DNA from: a bacterium | GTDB taxonomy: Bacteria > Myxococcota_A > Bradymonadia > UBA7976 > UBA1532 | NCBI GenBank assembly: GCA_030427205.1 | Contig: JAUHXC010000019.1 | Location: 124,001 to 188,000 of the forward strand | Direction of reading: 5' to 3' | DNA: 64,000 bases | In this document: positions 54,001-62,490 of the stretch, one piece after another | Numbering within the stretch: position 1 is the first letter of the stretch | Layout: every line of letters begins with the position of its first letter | Made by a program: the position numbers and the translations under genes | The notes under the pieces: generated by a model | Databases searched by the model: none | What the model was told of the DNA's origin: nothing | Seen by the model: the letters and a program-made list of their open reading frames with translations, nothing else

Positions 54001-56577
54001 GCCATCTACAGCGGCTGGCTCGACGGTCAGTGGGGGCTCGCCGACGACGTGAGCACGCTGCTGCGCGGGGCCTTGGTGCGGTCGTTCGACGCCCTCGAGC
54101 AGGACAACCCCTTCGGCGACCCCATCGTGCAGTACGGCTTCGAGCGGCTCTACGCCGAGCTGGTGATCATGCTCGGCGACGACGCCTATACCAGCGCCTT
54201 CGCCTCGCGCTTCGACCTCGACGGCAGCGCGCGCCTCGCCTTCGAAGGCAGCCGCTTCGAAGAGGGCGGCATCGACCTGACCGGCGCGGCGGGCTACGAG
54301 ATGTACAAGCTGCACCAGGCGACGCAGTACTACGCGCTGGTGCTCGACCGCTTCTTCACGATGAGCGTGCGCCTGTGGAACAGCCTCGACGCCGGCGACG
54401 GCGCGCGCTACGTGACCCTGGGCACCGTCACCACCTGGCTGGACCGGGTCATCCGCGCCTCGACCCAGAGCGCCAACGCCTGGAGCGAGATCGCCCGCCG
54501 CTACCGGGGCCTCAACCGCCCCGATCTGGCCCGGCGGGTGCTGGTGCGGGCCTATACCCGGGCCTACCAGGAGTCGCTGGTCTTGCGGGCGATGATGACC
54601 GCCATCACCGACGTGCTCGACCCCGCCGAGCTGCCGCAGGTCGAGGCGGCGATCCAAGACGCCCAGACCCGCTATCGGGTGGCGATGCTCGACATGCAGA
54701 GCCGCTTCCAGGAGATCTCGGGCCGGCTCGACGTCTTCGGCCTGCCGCCCGAGCTCATCCCCTTCCCCGCGCTCGACGAGGACGACGTCAACGGCTTCGA
54801 GGTGATGCTCGAGCGGGCCATGCAGCGCATGGACATCGCCCTCGAAGACGAGGAGGCCGCCATCGACTCACGGCGCGACTTCGACGTCGACGCCGTCTCG
54901 TTCCAGAGCGAGTTGGTGACCCTGCGCAACGGCTTCGAAGCCGAGCTGGGCGAGATCTGCGGCACCTTCATCGGCGACGACGGCCGGGTCTACCCCGCCG
55001 TGGCCCGCTACGCCCACCTGCACCCCGATCTGGCCGAGCTCGACGACCCCTGCGGCGCGTTCGCGGTGGGCAACGGCGCGCTGTGGCTCGCCGGGGCCGA
55101 CCTGCAGACCCGCGAGCTCGAGTTGCAGCGGGTGCGCCAGGAGGTGGCCAACGCCCAGGGCGCCATGGCCGACGCCCAGGCGCAGGTCGCCGACCAGTGC
55201 AACCTCATCGCCGCCGACGTCGCGACCTTCCTGCAGAACCAGGGCGCCATCGATGGGCTCGAGCGGGACAACGACCGCATGACCAGCGCGATCACCCAGC
55301 TCGACAAGGTGCACGACTTCGTCACCGAGCTCACCGCCCGGGTCGGCGAGGTGGGCGAAGACGCGCCGACCAAGCCCTGGTCGGCGGCGATCAAAGCCAG
55401 CCAGACCATAGTCTTCGGGGTCAGCGCGGCGGTGAACCTGGTGGCGACCTCGGCCCTCGAGATCGCCATCAACGTCAATCAGGACCGCATCCGCGGCGTC
55501 GAGCGGGCCTACGAGGCCTACACCATCAAGCGCGAGTGCGACTACCTGCAGGCCGATCTGGTCTACACCCTGCGCGACCTGCACCGCGACCTCCTGCTCG
55601 TCGAGCTCGACGTGCTCAACGCCATCTGGAACGTGCAGGTGGAGTTCTCCAACATCCAGTCGCTCGTCAACCAGCGCAGCCGGCTCGAGGCCGAGTGGCG
55701 CGACGCCGAGCAGCTCGCCATCAACGCGGCGGCGGCCCAGAGCGACCCCAACATCCGCATCTTCAAGAACGACGCGATCATCAACGCCGATCGCAGCTTC
55801 GACGCGGCGCTCGCGGCGGCGTGGAAGGCCACCCGCATGCTCGAGTACTACACCGCCCAGAGCTACCCCGACCGGGACAAGCTCTTCCTCGCGCGCATGG
55901 TCAACCGCGGCGACATCAACCTGCGGCGCTACCTGCAGGACCTCGAGGACGACTTCTTCGACTTCGAGCAGACCTTCGGCAACCCCGATACCCGGCTGGC
56001 GATCGTCTCGATGCGCGACGACGTGCTGCGCATCCCGCGCTACGCCGCCGACGGCGCGGTATTGGGCCATCAGGCGCGCCTGCGCCGCTTCCGCGCGGCC
56101 ATCCAGGATCCGGCCCGGCTCGACGACCGCGGCGCGCTCGAGCTGAACTTCTCGACCACCTTCGACCAGCTCTCGCCGCTCACCGCCAACCACAAGATCC
56201 TGTTCATCGAGGTGGCGCTGATGGGCGAAGATCTGGGCGACCGCATCGGCCGGATCTACCTCAGCCAGCGGGGCACCGGCGTGGTCGAAGGCACCGACGA
56301 CCGGCGCCGCTTCTTCACCTTCCCCGCCCGCACCGCGGTGATGAACCCGTTCTTCAACGACGACGACAGCCGCTACGGCCAGGACTCGGACGGCGCGATC
56401 GCCGGGCCCACCCGCTCGCTGTACCGCAGCTACCGCTTCCGGGAGCGCCCGCTGGTGCAGACCGACTGGTCGCTGGTGCTCGACCAGCGCAATGAAGAGG
56501 TCAACCGCGACATCAACCTGGGCGGCGTCGACGACATCGTCGTGTTCATCTACTACACCGACTTCACCCGAGACTGA
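51097..56577 (+). CDS. giant lipoprotein with Cys-rich head and Tc-toxin-A-like C-terminal region
   Basis: This is an 1826-residue lipoprotein. The ATG at 51097 follows AGGGAGAG and gives a clean signal peptide with lipobox V-S-A-C; longer starts are rejected. After an Asp/Ala linker there is a Cys-rich, Dickkopf-like head (about 50-225: C-D-R-G-S-C-V-P, C-I-L-G-R-C, C-L-D-G-V-C). A large unassigned middle follows. Residues about 1320-1640 are long helices and coiled coil. The last about 250 residues contain L-R-R-Y-L-Q-D-L-E, a beta-rich segment, and a C-terminal D-W-S-L-V-L ... V-D-D-I-V-V-F-I-Y-Y-T pattern. The helix-then-jelly-roll order and this tail resemble the end of Tc toxin A subunits. 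That is a weak, pattern-based inference. It has no toxin partners nearby. Confidence 0.85.
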   Translation: MIRGVYRPWSALLALAVALGVSACDDDSSSSDPPTDAAIDAEPAVDVAVDAGEDCSPGTEGCRCLMDGTCRLAHLMCVEDRCIDPAAECDPARQQCPPADPQCYTPCQGDLIAEDGTLRVCSSEGLMRGCMGGNVCDRGSCVPAGVQKQAGPAPGTCGIETDCPDFQTCILGRCYSDCAADVDCADGDICHRQVCRQRCTDETPCAESDETCLDGVCLPLGEPDPAAPLSAGESFELTVDSLVFSRAFPTAAFVIRNTGQSPLTVTVRKDEQLTVDDAGREQRIVDQPLLWLTMGVDGVERVQQFEVMIDAESEVEVILADADAGMGRWRGRLAVEAPGLGARYLRLSYSEEVHGRWAGTAYAFGTFPDGARPYLGDFPLDDWRADRGDTAPLETVPNAFLQAWGRYRNGDLGLPEMAALIDATLTGSWDFPRVRELCREAGFDDNSICAPFGGAGSRSVIPYTTTADINRVPAGVIAMDFAIEVQPADGATGRRLCGETAQCFTGRIDSDTALQYAGDPEVTLAFAADPRDCQRQGAAGCTVDIDRFESKIGVGRRFRAQDRFDGLAPGCGGLGDRIETPWLVPGLPPPDSNKSANHTPFDPADPIWRECHEPVGPGDPGPAANPILDGVPRLRRLELIDGQLVEQNVMTLILRETIDPFHGGEPLQTYLYVVLQRTETGPDALRPEGQFLSEDRPAPFIDMGATCALDLMRTVRDVRALDSLAEDDIEALARVVVGGDAGGGMAPLGPREVVHSLCIWSEDAVQNAVGDDALGQSGDVNGPTVVRREVIDAGPGGDRPCFPGAEIIYFTTSDNEDPAGWDCNTTAPESCLERLQTGIDRGDALRFEARARTYLSLPEVADEGRRIRAAFDLVYRCDDPERPACTDDRFDLTAGKAFGRADGAGSHFSPLSADVVQAFRYKTQFVDRIGGAQVGFAPSICRPGASLNPYCYDPAAIEAVRARVDCAMAIYSGWLDGQWGLADDVSTLLRGALVRSFDALEQDNPFGDPIVQYGFERLYAELVIMLGDDAYTSAFASRFDLDGSARLAFEGSRFEEGGIDLTGAAGYEMYKLHQATQYYALVLDRFFTMSVRLWNSLDAGDGARYVTLGTVTTWLDRVIRASTQSANAWSEIARRYRGLNRPDLARRVLVRAYTRAYQESLVLRAMMTAITDVLDPAELPQVEAAIQDAQTRYRVAMLDMQSRFQEISGRLDVFGLPPELIPFPALDEDDVNGFEVMLERAMQRMDIALEDEEAAIDSRRDFDVDAVSFQSELVTLRNGFEAELGEICGTFIGDDGRVYPAVARYAHLHPDLAELDDPCGAFAVGNGALWLAGADLQTRELELQRVRQEVANAQGAMADAQAQVADQCNLIAADVATFLQNQGAIDGLERDNDRMTSAITQLDKVHDFVTELTARVGEVGEDAPTKPWSAAIKASQTIVFGVSAAVNLVATSALEIAINVNQDRIRGVERAYEAYTIKRECDYLQADLVYTLRDLHRDLLLVELDVLNAIWNVQVEFSNIQSLVNQRSRLEAEWRDAEQLAINAAAAQSDPNIRIFKNDAIINADRSFDAALAAAWKATRMLEYYTAQSYPDRDKLFLARMVNRGDINLRRYLQDLEDDFFDFEQTFGNPDTRLAIVSMRDDVLRIPRYAADGAVLGHQARLRRFRAAIQDPARLDDRGALELNFSTTFDQLSPLTANHKILFIEVALMGEDLGDRIGRIYLSQRGTGVVEGTDDRRRFFTFPARTAVMNPFFNDDDSRYGQDSDGAIAGPTRSLYRSYRFRERPLVQTDWSLVLDQRNEEVNRDINLGGVDDIVVFIYYTDFTRD

Positions 56578-56604
56578 CCCGCGACTGACGCCGACCGACC
56601 ACGC

Positions 56605-56619
56605 TGACGCGTCGCGTCA
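56605..56619. promoter_or_regulatory. 15-bp perfect palindrome upstream of the GlpD-like gene
   Basis: TGACGCGTCGCGTCA has 7-bp arms and a 1-nt centre. It lies 27 nt after the giant lipoprotein stop and 41 nt before the GTG of the next gene. Two imperfect direct repeats starting TTGCA lie between it and the GTG, 20 bp apart (56625 and 56645). It may be an operator; no T-run follows. Confidence 0.4.
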
Positions 56620-56659
56620 AACCCTTGCATCGACCGCACGGGCATTGCACCATCCGCCC

Positions 56660-58312
56660 GTGCCGTCGCCCCTGCCCAATCACCGCCACTCACCGCCGCT
56701 GCGCGACCGCCAGCTCGACGGCCTGCGCGCGGGCCCGCTCGACGTGCTCATCGTCGGCGGCGGCATCAACGGCGCGGTCTCGGCCGCCTCGCTCGCCGCC
56801 CGCGGGCTGACGGTGGGGCTCGCCGAGCGCGGCGACTTCGCCTGCGCCACCAGCCAGGCCTCATCGAACCTGGCCTGGGGCGGCATGAAGTACCTCGAGT
56901 CGGGCGAGGTGCGGCTGGTGCGCGACCTGTGCCGCTGCCGCAACCGCCTGATGGCGGCCTACCCCTCGACGGTGCGCGAGATCCGCATCCTGACCATGGT
57001 CGAGCGCGGCTTCCGCTGGCACCCGCTCTTCCTCTACATCGGCGCGTGGCTCTACTGGCTGCTCGGCGGCGCCTTCACCCGCCGCCCGCGCTACATCTCG
57101 CGCAAGGCCCTGGCCACCGAAGAGCCCGCGTTCGACGCTCAGAACGCCTGGGGCGCGCTCGAGCACAGCGAGGCCCTGCTGGTCGATACCGACGCCCGCT
57201 TCGTCTTCGGCTTCGTGCGCCGGGCCATCGACGCGGGGGCCGCCTGCGCCAACTACGTCGAGGTGGTCGAGGCCGAGCGCGACGCCGATGGCTGGCGGGT
57301 CGTGCTGCGCGACCGCGTCGCCGATCGCACCTGGACGGTGCGCAGCCGGGTCTTGATCAACGCCGCCGGCCCCTGGGCCGACGGGCTCGGCCAGCGCGCG
57401 GGGGTCACCGCGCGCCATCGGCACGTGCTGTCGAAGGGCAGCCACCTGGTGGTGCCGCGCCTGGGCCAGAAGCAGCGGGTGATGGCCTTCTTCACCGACG
57501 ACGGCCGCCTGTTCTTCGTGCTGCCGCTGGGCGAGCGCACGATGGTCGGCACCACCGATACCAGCGTCGACGACCCCGACGTGGCGGTGGACGAGGCCGA
57601 CCGGACCTACCTGCTGGGCAACGTCGAGAAGCGGGTGCGCGGGCTCGACCGGGCGTCGATCATCGCCGAGCGCGCGGGGGTGCGCCCGCTGGTGCTCGAG
57701 CTCGGCGAAGAGGTCGGCGAGATCGACTGGCTCAAGCTCTCGCGCAAGCACGCCATCGACGTCGACCGCACGCACCACGCGGTGGCCATCTTCGGCGGCA
57801 AGCTCACCGACTGCCTCAACGTGGGCGACGAGGTGGCCGAGGCGCTCGCCGAGCTGGGCCTGCCCGGCGACGACCCCGCGTCCCCCTGGTTCGGCGAGCC
57901 CGACGCCACGCTGCGCCAGCGGTTCATGGCCGAGGCGCGGGCGCTGGGCCTCGACGAGGCGCCCGATCTGACCGGCGTCACCCGCGCCGAGCGCATCTGG
58001 CGGCGGCACGGCGTGCGGGCGACCACCGTGCTCGAGACCATGCGCCGCGACCCGGCCAGCGCCGAGCCCATCGTCGGCCCGTACTGCGCCGCGGAGATCG
58101 AGCAGATGGCCCGCGAAGAGCTGGTGGTGCGGCTCGACGATCTGCTGCGCCGACGCACCGAGCTGGCGCTGACCATCGACCGCGCGACGCTCGCGGGGCA
58201 CGGCGCCTTGTGGCGGGCGAGTCAGCGCATCTTCGGCGCGCGCGCCGCGGCCGAGTGGCGGGCGACGTTCGACCACGACCCGCCCGAAGACCACGACGCC
58301 GACGCCGCTTGA
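56660..58312 (+). CDS. glpD: FAD-dependent glycerol-3-phosphate dehydrogenase
   Basis: This is a 550-residue flavoprotein. The FAD-binding motif is V-L-I-V-G-G-G-I-N-G-A near the N-terminus, followed by the GlpD-type D-F-A-C-A-T-S-Q-A-S-S-N-L-A-W-G-G-M-K-Y-L-E. Other family signatures are N-A-A-G-P-W-A-D, K-G-S-H-L-V-V-P and T-D-T-S. A C-terminal helical domain follows (I-W-R-R-H-G ...). It oxidises glycerol-3-phosphate to dihydroxyacetone phosphate at the membrane and passes electrons to quinone. The start is the GTG at 56660, just before the conserved region; no ATG fits. No glycerol kinase or transporter gene is next to it. It converges on the permease gene with a 4-bp gap. Confidence 0.88.
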   Translation: MPSPLPNHRHSPPLRDRQLDGLRAGPLDVLIVGGGINGAVSAASLAARGLTVGLAERGDFACATSQASSNLAWGGMKYLESGEVRLVRDLCRCRNRLMAAYPSTVREIRILTMVERGFRWHPLFLYIGAWLYWLLGGAFTRRPRYISRKALATEEPAFDAQNAWGALEHSEALLVDTDARFVFGFVRRAIDAGAACANYVEVVEAERDADGWRVVLRDRVADRTWTVRSRVLINAAGPWADGLGQRAGVTARHRHVLSKGSHLVVPRLGQKQRVMAFFTDDGRLFFVLPLGERTMVGTTDTSVDDPDVAVDEADRTYLLGNVEKRVRGLDRASIIAERAGVRPLVLELGEEVGEIDWLKLSRKHAIDVDRTHHAVAIFGGKLTDCLNVGDEVAEALAELGLPGDDPASPWFGEPDATLRQRFMAEARALGLDEAPDLTGVTRAERIWRRHGVRATTVLETMRRDPASAEPIVGPYCAAEIEQMAREELVVRLDDLLRRRTELALTIDRATLAGHGALWRASQRIFGARAAAEWRATFDHDPPEDHDADAA

Positions 58313-58316
58313 CGGG

Positions 58317-58826
58317 TCAAGTCGCCGGCCCGCCCATGATCCAGGGCCCCATCAGCCGGGCGAGGCCGCCGGCCACCAGGGGCAGCACCAGCGACACCGC
58401 GACTCGCAGCGCCATCAGCCGCCAGCCGTAGAAGCCCACCTCCAGCGGCACCCGGATGAGCGAGAGCGTCGCCATCGAGGTGAGGTAGGTCACCAGCACG
58501 CCCGCGCCGACGCCGGCCTTGAGCAGCGCCGCGGCGAGGGGCAGGCCGATGATGCTGCCCGCCGGGGTCAGCACGCCCGCCAGCCACGCGACGCCGATGC
58601 CGCGCCAGCCGGCGGCGTCCGACAGCCACCTCTCGACGACCTGCTGCGGCAGCAGCGTATCGACGAAGCCCATGATCACGAACGCCACCAGCAAGATGGG
58701 CACGAACTTCAGGCTCGTGCTGCCCGCGGTGCGGAAGCCCTGCTCGACGAGGCCGCCGCCCTTGTAGGCGGCGAAGCCGATGAGCCCGGCGACGATCACC
58801 AGCATCGAGATGATCGACCACTTCAT
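58317..58826 (-). CDS. half-size ArsP/DUF318-type permease
   Basis: This is a 169-residue membrane protein with four to five helices. It includes G-L-I-G-F-A-A-Y-K-G-G-G and L-A-G-V-L-T-P-A-G-S-I-I-G-L-P, matching half of the ArsP_1 permease family (PF03773), whose usual members are about twice as long. It probably works as a dimer or with another subunit. The ATG overlaps the stop of the PEP-utilising enzyme gene (ATGA), so the two are translationally coupled. A cytoplasmic phosphotransferase next to a half permease suggests a substrate-export or drug-handling role, which is an inference. Confidence 0.82.
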   Translation of the reverse strand: MKWSIISMLVIVAGLIGFAAYKGGGLVEQGFRTAGSTSLKFVPILLVAFVIMGFVDTLLPQQVVERWLSDAAGWRGIGVAWLAGVLTPAGSIIGLPLAAALLKAGVGAGVLVTYLTSMATLSLIRVPLEVGFYGWRLMALRVAVSLVLPLVAGGLARLMGPWIMGGPAT

Positions 58827-61579
58827 GGGGCAGGCTCCCCCGGCGCGCCGGCCCCGTCGTCGAGGATCGTCACCCAGCCCCGCTCGCCGTCGACCCGCAC
58901 CCGCATGCCGGTGCGCAGCGCGTCGGTGGCCCCGGGCAGCCCGACCACCGCCGGCAGGCCGTACTCCCGGGCCACCACCGAGCCGTGGGTCATGCGGCCG
59001 CCGACCTCCATGACCAGGCCGGCGGCGTTGATGAACAGCGGCGTCCAGCCGGGATCGGTGAACGGCGCGACGAGGATCTCGCCCTTGTGCAGCGTCTCGG
59101 CGTGCGGGTCGCGCACCACCCGCACGACGCCCTCGACGATACCCGCCGAGGCCGGGCTGCCCACGAGCACGCCCTCCGGCGCGTCGGTATCGACGAAGCC
59201 GGGCGGGATCTCGCCGCGCGCGCTCATGACCCGCGGCGGGCTCAGGCCGCGGTGATGCTCGAACGCGGCGCGCTCGGCGGCCAGCCGCGCCTTCAGCCCA
59301 GCCGGCCGCGACAGATCGTCGAGGGTCGCGAACCAGACGTCCTCGGGCCGATCGAGGGCGCCCTGCGCGACGTAGTCGGCGCCCAGCCGCAGGAGCGCCC
59401 GCCGGAGACCGTCGAAGATGCGGATGATGGCGAACTTGGGGTGCTCCCGCAGGCCGGCGAGGGTGCGCTGCCGCCGCACGAGGCGCCGGACCCACCCGCG
59501 GCGCAGCGGGCCGAGCAGCCCTTTGCCCGCCGCCTCGACCAGCCGCGCGCCGGCGGCCTCGGCCGCATCGGCCAGCGCCCCGTGATGCGCCCGGTGCGCG
59601 CCGGCCTCGCCGTGGCCCAGGTTGCCCACCACCGCCTGGATCACCGAGCCCGGCCGCTCGCGCCAGCGGGGGCGCGAGATGTCGATCTCCGAGGGCGCGC
59701 GGGCCCCGTAGCGCGCCAGGAAGTCATCGAGCGCCCCGACGAAGGCGGCCCCGCCGGGCAGCTCGGCCAGGGCCTGCGGATGGTGCTGCCCGCCGCGCAG
59801 CGCCTCGGCCACCGCCGGCGCCGAGCGGGCCACGTCGGCCAGATCGCCCACCGCCAGATCCATATCGGTGGTCACGTTGCCGACGAGGCCGCGGGCCAGC
59901 GCCTCGATGTCGTCGCCATGCGCCGGGCCCATGATCTTGCGCAGCAGCCCGCTCGAGATGAGGCCGGTGGCGATGAGCGGCACCAGCCGCCCGATCAGGT
60001 AGATCATGAGCCCGCAGAGGGTCGCCGAGACCGTCGCGAGGATGTCCGCCGGGCGCTGCGCCCGTTCGAGGGCCGCGAGTCGGGCGGCCACCCAGGCCTC
60101 GACCTCGGGCACGATCCGGTCGCGCCACCTCTGGGGATCACGCCACAGCAGGCCGGCGACGATGCGCGCGAGCTTGGGCCCGACGAACCGGGCGGCCCCG
60201 ACGAGCGACATGCGCGGGCCAGCGGCGAAGTCGGGCCGCCCGACGAGCACCCGCACCGCGTTCTGCGCGTGGGGATCGACCAGCCCGAGCATGCCGACCA
60301 GCCCCCGGCGGCCGATGGCCCGGCGCAGCACGGGGGCCATGTCGAGGTAGAGCCGCCCGCCCGCCGGCACCGCCCATGGGTTGGGCACCGTATCGCCCGC
60401 CGCCCGGCCGAAAGGCATCATGCGCCGCCAGACGTCGAGCCCCATCGGCGGCACGGCGTCGGTCATCACCTGGAAGTGGTTGAAGCAGGCATAGACCTTC
60501 GCCCCGTCGCCGGGGGACGCCGGCTCGGGCAGCGGGAACAGCGACGTGATGGGCCGGGCCTGCACCACGAAGAGCGCGCCGTGGGCGAAGCACCACTCGA
60601 TGTCTTGCGGGCAGCCGTAGTGGGCCTCGATGCGCCGGCCGAGCGCCACCAGCCGCTGCAGCTCGTCGTCGCCCAGCACCCGCCTGCGGCGCTGCTCGGG
60701 CGGCAGATCGATCGTCTCGGTGCCGCCGCCGGCGACCCAGCGGATCGCCAGCGCCTTGTCGCCCACCTTCACCGAGACCGGCCGCCCGCTGTCCGTCTCG
60801 ACCACGTACAGGTCGGCGTCGACCAGCCCCGAGACCAGCGCCTCGCCCAGGCCGAAGCCGGCGTCGACGCTGGTATGCCCCCGGTGCCCGCTGATCGGAT
60901 CGGCGGTGAAGAGGATGCCCGACTTGTCGGGGCGCACCAGCCGCTGCACGACGACGGACAGCGCCACCTGCCGATGGGGCACGGCGTTGCGCATGCGATA
61001 GAGGATCGCCCGGTCGGTATAGAGCGAGGCCCAGCAGGCGCGCACCCGGTCGAGCAGATCGGCCTCGCCGATCACGTTGAGGTAGGTGTCCTGCTGCCCG
61101 GCGAACGACGCGGTGGGCAGGTCTTCGGCCGTCGCGCTCGAGCGCACCGCGTAGGGGTGCTCGACGCCCGCGGCGCGCCACGCCTCGACCACGGCCGCGC
61201 GCACCGCCGCGGGCATCTCGCGGGCGGTCAGCGCCGCGCGGATGCGGCCGCCCAGCGCGCGCACGCCGTCGAGATCGTCGGGCTCGACCTGCTCGAGCTC
61301 GGCGAGCAGCGATTCGAACGCGGGGTGGTCGGCGATATGCGCCGCCCAGGCGCGGGTGGTCACGCAGAAGCCGCCGGGCACCGGCAGGCCGGCCCGGGTC
61401 AGCTCGCCCAGGTTGGCGCCCTTGCCGCCGACCCGGGGCAGATCGGCGGCGGTGATGTCGGCGAATGGCATCACCCAGCACGGGGTCTGGGCCTCGGAGG
61501 GCGCAGAGGAGGGCGCAGACGGGGGCACAGAAGAGGGCGCAGAAGAGGGCGCAGACGCACCGGTCGCGTCGGATGACAT
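58823..61579 (-). CDS. rifampin-phosphotransferase/PEP synthase-like enzyme
   Basis: This is a 918-residue enzyme in three parts. The N-terminal ATP-grasp domain has G-G-K-G-A-N-L-G-E-L, Y-A-V-R-S-S-A-T-A-E-D-L-P and G-I-L-F-T-A-D-P-I-S-G-H. The long middle region, about 370-770, resembles the substrate domain of rifampin phosphotransferases (RPH). The C-terminal swivelling His domain has G-G-R-M-T-H-G-S-V-V-A-R-E-Y-G with catalytic His865. ATP phosphorylates the His, and the phosphate passes to the substrate. RPH inactivates rifamycins; whether this one does is unknown. The ATG at 61579 follows GGAG by 7 nt and is preferred over the ATG at 61600. An Ala/Pro/Ser-rich N-terminal tail of about 30 residues is encoded by a tandem repeat. 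Confidence 0.88.
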   Translation of the reverse strand: MSSDATGASAPSSAPSSVPPSAPSSAPSEAQTPCWVMPFADITAADLPRVGGKGANLGELTRAGLPVPGGFCVTTRAWAAHIADHPAFESLLAELEQVEPDDLDGVRALGGRIRAALTAREMPAAVRAAVVEAWRAAGVEHPYAVRSSATAEDLPTASFAGQQDTYLNVIGEADLLDRVRACWASLYTDRAILYRMRNAVPHRQVALSVVVQRLVRPDKSGILFTADPISGHRGHTSVDAGFGLGEALVSGLVDADLYVVETDSGRPVSVKVGDKALAIRWVAGGGTETIDLPPEQRRRRVLGDDELQRLVALGRRIEAHYGCPQDIEWCFAHGALFVVQARPITSLFPLPEPASPGDGAKVYACFNHFQVMTDAVPPMGLDVWRRMMPFGRAAGDTVPNPWAVPAGGRLYLDMAPVLRRAIGRRGLVGMLGLVDPHAQNAVRVLVGRPDFAAGPRMSLVGAARFVGPKLARIVAGLLWRDPQRWRDRIVPEVEAWVAARLAALERAQRPADILATVSATLCGLMIYLIGRLVPLIATGLISSGLLRKIMGPAHGDDIEALARGLVGNVTTDMDLAVGDLADVARSAPAVAEALRGGQHHPQALAELPGGAAFVGALDDFLARYGARAPSEIDISRPRWRERPGSVIQAVVGNLGHGEAGAHRAHHGALADAAEAAGARLVEAAGKGLLGPLRRGWVRRLVRRQRTLAGLREHPKFAIIRIFDGLRRALLRLGADYVAQGALDRPEDVWFATLDDLSRPAGLKARLAAERAAFEHHRGLSPPRVMSARGEIPPGFVDTDAPEGVLVGSPASAGIVEGVVRVVRDPHAETLHKGEILVAPFTDPGWTPLFINAAGLVMEVGGRMTHGSVVAREYGLPAVVGLPGATDALRTGMRVRVDGERGWVTILDDGAGAPGEPAP

Positions 61580-61650
61580 GGCATGGCTCCGGGAAGGCAT
61601 CGGGGGAATGGGTCGCCGGGCGATGGCATACCCTGTCGGGTCAGCGTCTG

Positions 61651-61704
61651 CGCCGATCCATCACAGTGCGCCGACCCATCACAGTGCGCCGACCCATCAA
61701 GGGG
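61651..61704. repeat. three 18-bp iterons upstream of the PEP-utilising enzyme gene
   Basis: CGCCGACCCATCACAGTG and close variants occur at 61651-61668, 61669-61686 and 61687-61704. The last overlaps the end of the TetR gene. The array ends about 70 nt before the start at 61579. It could bind a regulator. Confidence 0.7.
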
Positions 61705-62443
61705 GGCGCAAGCCATCCAGGAAGAGATCGACGGCGAAGCGCACCGCCTCGTCGACGGGCAGGTCGCGATCGCCGCCGAGGGCGAGCACCATCGAGCCGA
61801 AGGCGAGGGCCATCATGCGGGCCGAACCCGCGCGCAGGCGCCCGGCGGCGACCTGCCGCTCGAAGTAGTCGACCAGCGCCTCGCGGGCTCGGCGTCCGCC
61901 GCCCATGCGCGCCGCCAGACGCGCCGAGGCCGCCCGATCGACGACCATCAGCCGGGTCAGGCCGGGCTGCTCGCGGGCGAAGCGCACCGCGGCCTCGGCC
62001 AATCGGGTCAGATCGCCGACGATGTCATCCCCCGGGCTGGCGTCGAGCATGGCCACCAGCCGGCGCGGCGAGCGCTCGGCGGCGAACGCGCCGAGCAAGG
62101 CATCGCGCCCGTCGAAGTGGCGGTAGACCGTCGCCGGCCCCAAGCCGGCCGCCCGGGCCACCGCGTCGACGGTCAACCCGTCGATACCATCCGCCGCCAA
62201 TACCTGGGAGACGCCGTCGAGCAACCGCTCGCGCGGGGTGCGCACCAGGGCTTCGACCGGCAGCCCGCGGCGCTCGGCGACGCGGGCCAGCAACGTATCC
62301 CGGTCGGAGAAGCGACGGTAGACGGTGCCCCGGGAGACCCCCGCCCGGCGGGCGACGGCGGCCATCGTGGGCGCGGCCGACGCGTCGAGCAGCGCTTCCG
62401 CGGCGTCGAGGATCGCGTCGTCGATGGGATCGGCAGGCGGCAT
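61697..62443 (-). CDS. TetR-family regulator with two N-terminal DNA-binding domains
   Basis: This is a 248-residue protein. Two TetR-type HTH domains lie in tandem. The first (about 8-53) has V-A-R-R-A-G-V-S-R-G-T-V-Y-R-R-F. The second (about 70-118) has L-T-V-D-A-V-A-R-A-A-G-L-G-P-A-T-V-Y-R-H-F. A single ligand-binding helical domain (about 120-245) follows. Ordinary TetR proteins have one HTH. The ATG at 62443 is preferred over an ATG at 62494, which would place the coding region across a strong palindrome. It is upstream of and same-strand with the RPH-like gene, so it may regulate that gene and itself. Confidence 0.88.
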   Translation of the reverse strand: MPPADPIDDAILDAAEALLDASAAPTMAAVARRAGVSRGTVYRRFSDRDTLLARVAERRGLPVEALVRTPRERLLDGVSQVLAADGIDGLTVDAVARAAGLGPATVYRHFDGRDALLGAFAAERSPRRLVAMLDASPGDDIVGDLTRLAEAAVRFAREQPGLTRLMVVDRAASARLAARMGGGRRAREALVDYFERQVAAGRLRAGSARMMALAFGSMVLALGGDRDLPVDEAVRFAVDLFLDGLRPP

Positions 62444-62490
62444 GACCCGAGCATGCCAGCCCCCGGGCCCGCCGTCAACAGCGAAACACA

